Assembly: GCA_038093515.1 (NCBI GenBank)
Contig: JBBPSI010000203.1
Coordinates: forward strand, 1-43,831
Reading direction: 5' to 3'
Length of the DNA stretch: 43,831 bases
From: Butyriboletus loyo
Lineage: Eukaryota > Basidiomycota > Agaricomycetes > Boletales > Boletaceae
This document shows, piece after piece, positions 10,779 to 20,172 of the stretch (position 1 is its first letter; each line of letters starts with the position of its first letter). The translations under genes and the position numbers were made by a program. A model generated the notes under the pieces. The model saw nothing but the letters and a program-made list of their open reading frames with translations, was not told the origin of the DNA and did not search any database.

Positions 10779-13336
10779 ATGTCGCCACCCGCAACAGTGC
10801 AGCGCGAAGATCTGGTAACCAGAATCAGACCCTCCATCCTCATCGCCCCGAATCTGTCCACAATCCCCTCCTCAACCCTTGTTACGTCCTCTACTGCTTC
10901 TTCCTTTTTCATTTCACCTCCCATCGATCGTTCTGGAACGCTTGCCAACCCCTCCGATGCCGCCGCATATCCATCCAGTTCCTCAGACATTGCGTCTAAC
11001 TGGCTCCCTTCCCTCCGCTCCATATCCTCCATGCGGGGTCTCCTTCTCGCCGAGATGGGCGACTCCATGGTACAGCTCGACGTCTACGCACAACCTGGTG
11101 GTTCAGGGTACCGTGCCGGACAAAGGATCGAGCAAGGCCATCTCACTCCAGGTGGGAGCACAGTTCCGGCGGTGGTCAGCGCGGCGTTCGAGTTGGGCAA
11201 GGAAATCTGGCGGGAGGGTACCCAGGATAAAGCTAGCCGACAAGGTACCTGGAGAGGGAGGAGAGCAAAGAGCAAAGCCGAAGACGACATAATCCTCACT
11301 CCCCATGGCGTGGGCTTGACTACGAGCGACACCTTGTTGCAGATCTCTGCCCCTCCCCATAAGAGTACATCTGAACTGCGTATCCTCCTCGGAAATTCCG
11401 CCTTCCGGCTCAAGCGCAATGCGTCCGTCGTTCCACCCATATCCTTTCAAAGAGCCGTCAGCACTGGGGCCCTCTCTACCGCCGAGAACGACGATTCCCC
11501 TGATGCGCTTGCTCTCGAAAAGGCGAAATCACGCGCCCGCGTGGAGGTGGATATCGTACTCGAGAGTGAGACATGCGTTCAAGGCAGCGCACTCAAAGGC
11601 CATATCACAATTCACGTCCGCAAAAATGCCAACAAGAAGCAAAATACCCCGATCCTCCTATCCAAAGCAAAGGTTCGTGTCGTAGGGTACGAAGCAATCC
11701 CATACGGAAACACACGATGCACGTTCTACCAATGTACTACCCTCTTGTCCCACGTCGCACCTGCCTGGGATTCTGTTTTAGCAAGCCCACCCGACGAAGA
11801 TGGCTGGGCGGAGGCGAAAGAGGGCGTCCACCTATTACCCTTTTCGCTGACTCTCCCCGCAGACGGAACCTGTGGGATCGCCAAGGGCACACTGAACATC
11901 CATTCAGGCGTGGCGCTTAGATATTTCGCGATGGCTTCACTCAGGCTTAAAGACCCAGAAACCTCGGCAGAATCCGTTGCGCATTTTTATCGGTCGTGCG
12001 AGATCTGGCCTCGCTTCTCGTTCACTGCGAAGCTTTCGCCTGCACCACGTCCACTGGTGAGCGAGGCTGCAAAGACCGTATTCATGGGAGGGAGCGGAAA
12101 AGTAAGGCTGAGTGCGACGATGCACAGACTCTATTGGGTTGCTGGGCAACGGTGTACAATTCACCTGCAAGTCGTCAACGAGTCAAGGAGGACGGTGAAG
12201 GGAGCATCGATTACCCTCCTCAGAACCACGACTGTGTTCAAGCCACTAGGGGCACGAAAGGGAAACACCGATACTGATCCGGATGCGTGCAAGACAACGA
12301 CGATGAGAAAGGTAGTCGCCGCGAGTGTGCTTGTGATGGGTCAGAAGTGCACTAAAGGGTATGCGAGCGCGAAAGGGTGGTGGGCGGGCGTGAGGCCTGG
12401 GGATACGGCAAATTTTGTGCATCACATCATTCTGCCGGTGAGTCTGTTTCCCGTTGGATCTGGTGGATCCTTTTGATTGATGAATGTTAGCCTGATACCT
12501 TGTCTGTGGCTCGTGTGAGGCTACTGGAGGTTGAATACACCCTCGACGTCAACGTTACCACAGGTAGCCTGTCCTCTGACGTCGAAGTCACCCTGCCGAT
12601 CAGAATCCTCAATTTCCTCTCCGTCGATCCCCCTCCAACATCTGCTATTTCACAATTGCACGGGCGTCTTCGCGCCAAGCCGCAGTTTACCGCACGCAGT
12701 GAGACGTGGTACCGCAAGTCTCGATGCAATGACGAGGTTGAAGTGACCGTGCCTGGTATGAAGTACTCCAGCGCTGATATGACGGTAGTGGCGCAAGAAG
12801 GCGAGATTGGGTCAAGTATGACGTCGATTGCCTCTCAAACTGGCATTTCCACAAGAAATGGAAGTAGGGACTCGCCATCCTTCTATCCTCCTTCTGAGTC
12901 GACGGGTACCATCACACAACGTCTGAACGTTACCGCATCTTTGGACGAGATCGATCGCGTTATTGGGACCGACTCGCGGATATATAATTTTGTTGCAGAA
13001 GCCGGTCAGCTGACGGGGTCAGGGTCAATGGGTTCTCGCCTTGGTCCGCGTGGTCCTCGTGGCCCACGTCTTGCATCACTGCCGGAGGCGATTACTCCCC
13101 TGGAGCCGCAAGAAGAGAGCACGCCACGAAAGCACACGAGATCGAAAACGTTGCCAGACCGCGCACAGGAGAGGGGGAAAATGAGCAAGGAAGCAGTCAG
13201 ACCCTTTGTTGGAAGGCAGCCAGATATGACGCGAGCGGCTTCGATGCTGGTGGCGAGGACTGATACGGATGAAGATTTCCGGAGGGGAATGAAGAGCAGG
13301 TCCAAGTCAGAGTTGTTGACCACTCTCGTTAGGTGA
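10779..13336 (+). CDS. arrestin-domain protein (alpha-arrestin-like)
   Basis: Fungal alpha-arrestins are adaptors that bring the Rsp5/NEDD4 ubiquitin ligase to membrane transporters for endocytosis. The N-terminal 240 residues are Ser/Thr-rich. An arrestin-N-like beta sandwich follows (VEVDIVLESETCVQGSALKG near 11545, with LPFSLTLPAD near 11840). An arrestin-C-like domain comes next (GGSGKVRLSATMHRLYWVAG, with the beta strand CTIHLQVVNESRRTVKGASI). One clear intron (about 12439-12489) joins HHIILP to PDTLSVARVRLLEVEYTLDV. The tail (12760-13336) is Ser/Arg-rich and probably disordered. I did not find an obvious PPxY motif. Met at 10779 is the first ATG of the long frame, but an upstream exon is possible. 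Confidence 0.8.
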
Positions 13337-13525
13337 TAACTTTCGTACGGTATGAGGTCTTGGTATATATTTCTGTGAAGCAAAAGGTGTTCAAGAGTTT
13401 GGATCATTCGAATTGCAATGCATATTGCTACAAATTCAAAATACATGGCAAAGTGCTGTGGGGTGAACGAGGATAAGCAAAACATGACAGGTTCGAACAT
13501 TGAGCTTATGACGCGGTGGAGCTGC

Positions 13526-13906
13526 CTAGTACAATTCCAGACTCATGCCGTCGTGAATCTCGTAGTCTCCGAGAGTGATATGATCCTTGTAGATTGTGTA
13601 CCTTGGAGACAATGAAGAGATGGGTTGAGAGGGCGACAGGGCGGGAGGACGGACAACTCACCATTTCTTCAACTGAATCTTCCTATAGTCCGTACCTGTC
13701 TGCGCAGCGATAAGTCGCTTGAGGTCGCCGACGGTATCGTCGGGGCTGCACTTGACACGAACTGTCCGACGATCAGATAAAAAGCGAAAAGGCAATGGAT
13801 GAAGGCAGACCTTTACGACCCAAACGATCGTTTGCAATAACCTAGATAGGGCGGTGAGCGGGAGGGAGCGATGCCAACTGCAAGGACGCACTTCAATCAA
13901 TGCCAT
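13526..13906 (-). CDS. HUB1: Hub1/UBL5 ubiquitin-like splicing modifier
   Basis: Hub1 is a 73-residue ubiquitin-like protein that binds spliceosome components such as Snu66 without conjugation. Four exons rebuild exactly 73 residues: MALIE, then [10 protein letters not shown], then [20 protein letters not shown] continuing [14 protein letters not shown], then [20 protein letters not shown] ending in LELY-stop at 13526. The length, the central KKW and the missing C-terminal Gly-Gly all match UBL5/Hub1. All introns are GT-AG and about 45-60 nt. The gene is convergent with the arrestin gene and divergent from the RSC9-like gene (115 bp between starts). Confidence 0.95.
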
Positions 13907-14021
13907 CGCTGTACAAGCCCAAGCACAGGTGTGACGAGTGACACTACAGATGTAACGAATACGTGACAATGCGCGCTATTGCGGAGAGCGTGACAAAACC
14001 CTAGATAATAGCATTTGCTCG

Positions 14022-16032
14022 ATGGCGCTCGCAACGCCAGTCAGAACGGGAACGACGACCGCATATCGCGCATATCCTTTACAACAGTCTGCACAACGAC
14101 CAGGACCAAATGTCACAGACGACTACGAACGTGAGCGCCATCATGGACCGTCGGCGGTGTGTTGACCACTGCTCTAGGATGGTACACCGAGCCCACAACG
14201 AGTAATCGCATGGTACTCTCGCTGCGTTCTACAATCAATCCCGAGATAGGATGGGCACTAGACAGACTTCACAGGTTGTGCACCAACGACCTGTTCATTC
14301 TAAAGTCTCTCCCGGGTCTTACTGACGCGCTGTTTGAATGGCCCGAATGGTATGTCAGAGAAGGTCACCTCGAGTCGGAAAAGTATGCTTTCTTCTCCTC
14401 GTCTCCTGAGGCAGACAGAAAGCGTAGACACGCCATCGAATCCCTCTTCGTCCTTCGTAACTCGGCGACAAACGAACCCAATGCACTCGAGCTCGCCGAC
14501 TGCCGGCGAATGCAACCTTTAATTTTTAACGCTCTCAACAACCTCGATCCAGAGTCTGACGCCAATACCGAGTTCCTTCTCAACATCATTGAGCTTTTGC
14601 AGGCCATCTCTTCTCGTGTCACCCTCCCCCATCTAGACTCCGTGGAGAACAATCCACTCCGCACCCTGCTCCGGATCGCAGGTCACTCGTCGAATCGTAC
14701 CCTCATAATTTCGGCCCTCACGGTTCTTGGACAGTTGTTCATGTACCCCTCGAATGTGTCACGGCTTGAAGCCGAGTCGCCTGCCCTTAAAGCCTCAATA
14801 CGATACCTCCCGCTATTCATGGACAAGCCTCTCGTTGAGGCCTCTTTGAACTACTTATATGCACACCTTTCGCATCCGCCAATAGCAAAAGCATTCCTCC
14901 TTCATCCATCCATGCCGAGTACTCTGAGGATTCTCGTTAGCCTTCTACTCGTGGAGCAGGTGGAAGAGGAGGTCTCTGTTGATATCACGGGTCCAGTACG
15001 CACAGTGGCTGCCAACACGACCTTTGCTACACCGGATCATGATCTGACAAACGAAGAGTTGGAACGGCTCCTGCCTATGCCAGAGCCAACGCGGTGTTAT
15101 GAATGGTATGTCCCCTTGCTTGCGTTTCGTGCATTCTGCTTACTTCGTGTGCCAGGATGAAAACGATGTTCGTTGCAGAACCAGACGGCGAACTCACGCA
15201 AGTCGACTTCTGGAACCTTTATAAGGACGCGTTCACGCCACACGTCGAGCATTTCCCGGTCCTCGTGGCATCAGATGTGATCAAGAACGTCAACGTCGTG
15301 TTTCCACAAGCTCAGGCTATGGTTCTCCCTGGTCCACCCCAGCGATTTGTTGTCCGTGGAGTTAGCCGGAGGAAGGAAACACAAGCAAGTCAACAATTTA
15401 AATGTCAGTGGGACAGATCCCAGTGCAGCGCGATCCCTTCAAGTATTGGTGAATTGTACGATCACTTGATTCAACATGTCAACGATCTAGAAGCAAGTCA
15501 TCCGCCTTGTCTGTGGTCCATCTGTGCTGCCGCACGAATGCCTAAATCGTACCTGAGATTACATGTCCTTACACACATGCCAAGCTCGCAGCCTCCCGCC
15601 AAACACCCATCGCAAGATGACAGCATCACAGTCACCGTGGAGGACACCTATCCACTGGTAAATCCCACTTTACGTTCGCCACCACCGCCACGTTCTACGT
15701 CAGTCAAGTTCCCTCGTGCAGTGGTTGATCCTCCATCCAGCTCTCTCACAGCGCTGCTTATAATCCGCATCCTTTTCCACACTTCATTCGTTGCAACTGA
15801 TCTAGCTCCCCGACCGGACGGCGAGCGCTTTGGGTTTCCCGGAGTGGTGGAAGAAGACGACGGAGAGGTCATGAGCGAGAACTATGTGGGTGAGGTGGAA
15901 GGGGAGAGGAAAGGTCGCAGGGCATTTGTGGGGGTCAGAAGGATGATGGAGGGTGTTAGGATGAAGGACGAAGCGCTTGCTAGTTGGATTGCAGAAATGG
16001 TCGATGCAGGATTCGATGGATTGTTGCAGTAA
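14022..16032 (+). CDS. RSC9: RSC9/ARID2-like chromatin remodelling subunit
   Basis: Rsc9 is a core subunit of the RSC (PBAF-type SWI/SNF) remodeller. The start MALATPVRTGTTTAYR lies in a short exon whose 51-nt intron (GTGAGC to CTCTAG, ending about 14176) leads into WYTEPTTSNRMVLSLRS. The middle is helical and armadillo-like (residues about 40-330). A second intron near 15105-15156 joins CYEW to MKTMFVAEPDGELTQVDFW. Two Cys/His clusters follow. The first is CQWDRSQC with a later HLIQH. The second is CLWSIC with RLHVLTH. These resemble the C2H2-like fingers of the family. No ARID domain is visible, as in yeast Rsc9. The protein ends GFDGLLQ. The gene is convergent with SEN15. Confidence 0.8.
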
Positions 16033-16216
16033 CAAACGTTTGACGTCTGGGGAGACGGAGTGCTAGCATAAAAGCCCACAGAATTTGGACGTCTTTACTT
16101 CCCAGGCGCTCTGGGGTGTGCAATCATGGAGTGTCCCATTACCATTCGGACAGTGCGTTACTAACGGCGGCAGGTCTCGGATCGCCCTAGCTTGGAAATC
16201 ATAGAATGGCGCCCTT

Positions 16217-16835
16217 TTAAACTTGTGGTTTGATTATGCCTTTGCTGATCCTATAGTACACGATCGACGAGTCATCGGAACAGATCGCTACAAAGAGCGT
16301 ATCTGGCGCATCCGCGAGCTGGTTGTCTAGCGCATCGAATGCATCACGGATCCTGCAAGAATCAAAGTTGGAGGAGGCAAGTCACACTGGAGGGTTGCTC
16401 GAACGTACCATGATGTGCTGAGGGATTCTGCAAGTCCGCATGGTACAACGACACATGTCGACGGTGGCTCGCCCGCGGTCTGCCGTTATCGGAAGGGGAT
16501 GCTCGATCAATTGTACGGACTAGCTTTTCGCAAAGCAGATAGCACGCACGAGCGATGGCCGAAGCCCTTTGATAGCGCCACGTCCACATTTTGGAAGTTC
16601 GAGTACTCGGATATCTGTCCACTTTTGTGCTGTGCATACAATGTTTCGGGGTATGCCATCGGCTTGCGGGGAGAAAGACATACCTAGCGTGACGTCGTTG
16701 AATGTCTGGAAGAGCGCGCCGGCAGATTTTGGATATTTTTTGATGAGCTCTGCGAGACGGGGATGCTGGGGATGATGCTGAGCGGGTCTGGGGTGCCCTT
16801 TGCGGTGAGGTACTTACAGATGGGTGAGAGAGCAT
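16217..16835 (-). CDS. SEN15: tRNA-splicing endonuclease subunit Sen15
   Basis: Sen15 is a structural subunit of the heterotetrameric endonuclease that cuts introns from pre-tRNA. No long open frame reveals it; it emerges only by joining about five short exons on the minus strand. The pieces are MLSHPS, HPRLAELIKKYPKSAGALFQ then TFNDVTL, QKWTDIRVLELPKCGRGAIK then GLRPSL, TAGEPPSTCVVVPCGLAESL then STSW, and IRDAFDALDNQLADAPDTLF then VAICSDDSSIVYYRISKGII ending KPQV-stop. The final exon (SSIVYYRISKG) is the hallmark of the Sen15 domain. All joins keep phase. The first intron is 52 nt (or 40 nt with another acceptor), and the third is about 70 nt. The start lies 111 bp from the divergent ARMH3 start. 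This subunit lacks catalytic residues by nature. Confidence 0.85.
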
Positions 16836-16946
16836 CGTGAACTAGGGCGAAGGATGAGCTGCTCACGGTGCAGTGGATCTTGGGTGGACCTAAAGTAGTG
16901 GCAGCATGTAACAACGTTCGTCATCAAACGCCACGACACCTCCCTC

Positions 16947-19560
16947 ATGAATACCTCACGGATAGTATCACTGAAACCAAGCTCAAGATATTCTACAATC
17001 GTGAACAAGATTTTCCAGGCAAACCTCTTTGCAACGAGTGATGAATTCTAGTATCTCTGACTTGAATCTGGCAGGGGCTTGGCGCTCAGATATCACCCAA
17101 TGATACGGAGCACCAGTTCTGGCGAACCCTCTTCGCGCTCGACGTCGACCACGACTTCCTGAGCAAGTTCCTAACCGCCATACCAAAAGATGACTGTCTA
17201 CACATACACAAGGTCTTCCTACTCCTTGTTGCAGTCATATATGCTGACTAGCTATGGATGGCGTCTCGTTAGTAGTCGGTTCTGAACTCGCTGTTCACAA
17301 CATGCGTCAGCTTTGCAGCTAAGAGCGAAGAGGACGCGATCGTCCGGCTGCGGGCGATTGAGACGCTGTCAATCGTGGTGCGATGTGTACTGGCAAAGAA
17401 CCTAGCAGGATGGGAGGCCATGGTGGTTTTTGCCGGCGAAATCAGCGAGAGCGACAAGGTGTTCATGGTGAATTGCGGCCACCCGTATACGAGCGATTGA
17501 GACGTTGACGGAGGGTGCTTTCGCAGGAGTTCGTCGAAATGATTGCCCAAATTCTTGGGGACGACAGGGCTCCCGGTGCGCTGGGTTTGACGTCTAGTCC
17601 GCGTCGTGAGACTGACGGAAGACGGAAGCTAGCATACGGCATCAAGTTCTTCAACTGGCCATTGTATATACGAGCAGCATCAACCAGCTGAGCCCCGGCG
17701 CATACCTTCTCCGCAGAGACCTTTTCCCTGCCTTGGTGAACGTACGTCAATGATTTTTACTCCCTTATGTGGATCCACTGATTTGTTTCGCAGTTCGTCA
17801 AATCGCCCGAAACGGAACGTTATACGTTTGAAGCGACCCTCTTGCTTTCCTTTCTGGCCAACTTTCACAGGTCTGATGCTGCAAAGCTCAATCCGTACCT
17901 TCAACACATCAGGGACGCTGGCGACATCGAACTGATGAAGAAGATAAGCTGGGCTGCGAATTTCGCTTGTGATACTGCTGTCAGGTATGCACCGGGACGG
18001 ATACTGAAACTGCTCGTTACGTGACCTTTTTCAGGGCATACCAAGAGATCTCGGACGATTCGATACCGACGTTCGCAAAGACGGTGGGGACGTTGATCAT
18101 GTCTCTGAGACCCGATCGTGCATTGTCCTCACGACCTCTGGACCCACCGCGAGAACTGTTCAAAAACCAGTGAGCGTATTGCATGTTTGCGCCTCCGACC
18201 TTTGACGGCGAACGCGACTTGCAGGCCCATTGAAGCTAGTGTCTCCCTCCTTCCGCTTTTTGAATTCCTTTTTTTCAATCCACTTTTCACACAAGTATTC
18301 ACGGATACAGCACGCTCTGATAACGAAGGAACAACCATAACCAGAATCCCACCTATGTCATATAGTGTTTTATCATTATCCTCGTATTTATTGACACACG
18401 GGACGTCGTCTGCTTCACCACGTGCGATGGCGTATGCAAATCTCGCGATGAATACGTTGTTGATCATGGCAGAGAATGGGAGAGTGATGGATGCGTTTTG
18501 CGGAGAGTCTGTGCAGCCCATCAGGCTTTGTCGTCAGGTATGTTGTTCTTTCGAAGACCGTTCAAGTTTGTTTAGCGTGTGCTTCTGAATGCAGCGGCTG
18601 CCATTGTTACCTACGGGGGCGTCGACGCGTCCACCGGTTTGTGCGCTGCTTGATTGCTGCGTACTGTGGCTTCGGCACAATCTCCATAAACGCCTTGAAG
18701 TGTACACTTACACGTGGGTCGTTTCCAACGAGATAGTTTGGTACGATAACGTCTGACGTTGACAGGACGTGTATCTGGACGTGCTACCGTGTAATCTGGT
18801 ACCTGCAAAAGGTGCGAGTACGGATAGGTGGGTGTTGTTCCTGCCAGTGTGTATGTAACATCTCGACGATGGGCGAGTCGCAGACTACGAATGGTTGGAA
18901 CTCTGGAAAGCAATCATTGCATTACTTGGATTTCTAGCCAGCAAACTGGACCATCTGACTACGACAGGTGGCGTCGAGAATCTGATACAGGAGGTGGGTG
19001 ACGAGAGCAATTCAGTCGGAGCCCAAGACTGAACTTGCCGGAGACGCTCCGATTGGTGGATTTTGCAGTATCAAAAACGCAAGTCCTCTTACGTACGCCA
19101 TCCGACGTTCACGTGTTCATCGTACGTCATGCGTGTTATCTCTAAAAGTCCGTCAGTTGATTCGGATCGGGAGATAGTATGAGCTGGTTCGGTCGTCCAA
19201 CATCATCAGGAAACAGACGGGAATTCTCGACACGTTGGCCCAGCCAGCCTCGAGGACGTCTCAGTCTGCGTCAAGGTCGCTCAAGCGTGTCTTGTCTGTG
19301 ATCTCGTACTACGAAGGGCAGATATCAGGGAGCGGTGCGCAAACGGCCAAGGAATCACTGCGGATTGTTGCCAGACTGGTGGACACGGACGGTGTGCAGG
19401 GTGTGCAGGAGCGACATGAGGAGGAAGATCCGCGGTGAGTTGAATGGATACACGTAGCTCACGGCCACCGTTGACCCTGCAGGGGAGCAGGACCCGCGGG
19501 GAGGATGTGATCGGATTTATTCGCTATGGTTGTGCCGATGGGCTCGCACTGATGCCCTGA
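16947..19560 (+). CDS. ARMH3: ARMH3/DUF1741 armadillo-like helical protein
   Basis: Human ARMH3 (C10orf76) is a Golgi protein that supports PI4KB recruitment and PI4P; the fungal family was DUF1741/UPF0588. The gene is in many exons. Recognisable blocks in order: FWRTLFALDVDHDFLSKFLT (17115), RLRAIETLSIVVRCVLAKN (17345), the pair LLRRDLFPALVN and FVKSPETERYTFEATLLLSF (17715-17855), AASVL-type helices in PIEASVSLLPLFEFLFFNPL (18225), RPPVCALLDCCVLWLRHNL (18630) and YEWLELWKAIIALLGFLASK (18890). The block around 18630 matches the human RPLVCAVLDLMVEF segment closely. The start MNTSRIVSLKPSSRYSTIV at 16947 reaches FW only through a 56-nt GC-AG intron (17019-17074). A last 55-nt intron after EEEDPR gives the end GCADGLALMP-stop at 19560. 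Without it the frame stops at 19438. Confidence 0.82.
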
Positions 19561-20172
19561 CGATAGGCGAGATGCTGGGCGTGTAAGTTGGACTTGCAGT
19601 ATTTGGGAGGGGATGGCATGGGTTTACGACGGCACTCCGCTTCCGCAGCGATAGCCTCATTTAGTACGCGACGTCAAGAAATGCGTTTCCCGGAGTAGCT
19701 CGAGCTCGAGGATGGACTGCCCGTTGGACGCTGATGCTGAATCTGCTACATAGTCCAAACCAGACGCTGGCTGCACAGCTTAGATAGACGCTAATCAAAG
19801 CATGTGCGGCTCGCGTGGCAGGCCGACTCGTCCGTAAAAGGAAGGTCGGATAAAAATATTTTTTCATGTTCTGATGATCACATTCGCCACATCGACCCCG
19901 AGCATGGACACTACCTATTCACGCTCATCCGTACCCTCGTCCTCATCGACGACGACGACGACGACGGACTGCCGACACAGCCCGCGCACGAGCCAAGCGA
20001 TGGACATGGTCGTGTTTACTCCCTATCGACGTGATTCTCAGAGCCCACACAAGTCCCGTTACAAAAGCGTAATCGACTCGGTGTCGGAACCTGGCTCGGT
20101 GAATATCGTCTGCCTATATCTCATCTCTCGCCCGGTCCCTCCCTTCTCATCTTCCCTCTCCCATCCCTACCC
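19561..20172. promoter_or_regulatory. intergenic region upstream of glycine dehydrogenase
   Basis: This 612-bp stretch has no convincing gene. It holds an A/T-rich segment (GGATAAAAATATTTTTTC, 19848-19865), a CGA trinucleotide repeat and pyrimidine-rich DNA (CCCTCCCTTCTC and similar) just before the ATG at 20173. It presumably contains the 3' end of ARMH3 and the promoter and leader of the glycine dehydrogenase gene. Confidence 0.4.
19947..19966. repeat. (CGA)n microsatellite
   Basis: Nearly seven perfect CGA units (20 bp) lie in the leader or promoter region about 210 bp upstream of the glycine dehydrogenase start codon. Confidence 0.9.

Noticed and set aside
13658..13969. 103-codon frame as a separate small gene
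   Set aside because: It contains HUB1 exons 1-3 read through introns; only the spliced form gives the 73-residue Hub1.
16778..16817. 40-nt version of the first SEN15 intron
   Set aside because: In phase, but an acceptor 12 nt further gives a 52-nt intron of normal size for this genome and a cleaner protein.
16362..16835. 157-codon minus-strand frame read straight through
   Set aside because: Its start belongs to SEN15, but reading through the first intron gives a Ser/Arg/His-rich sequence; the conserved Sen15 domain is in the spliced frames.
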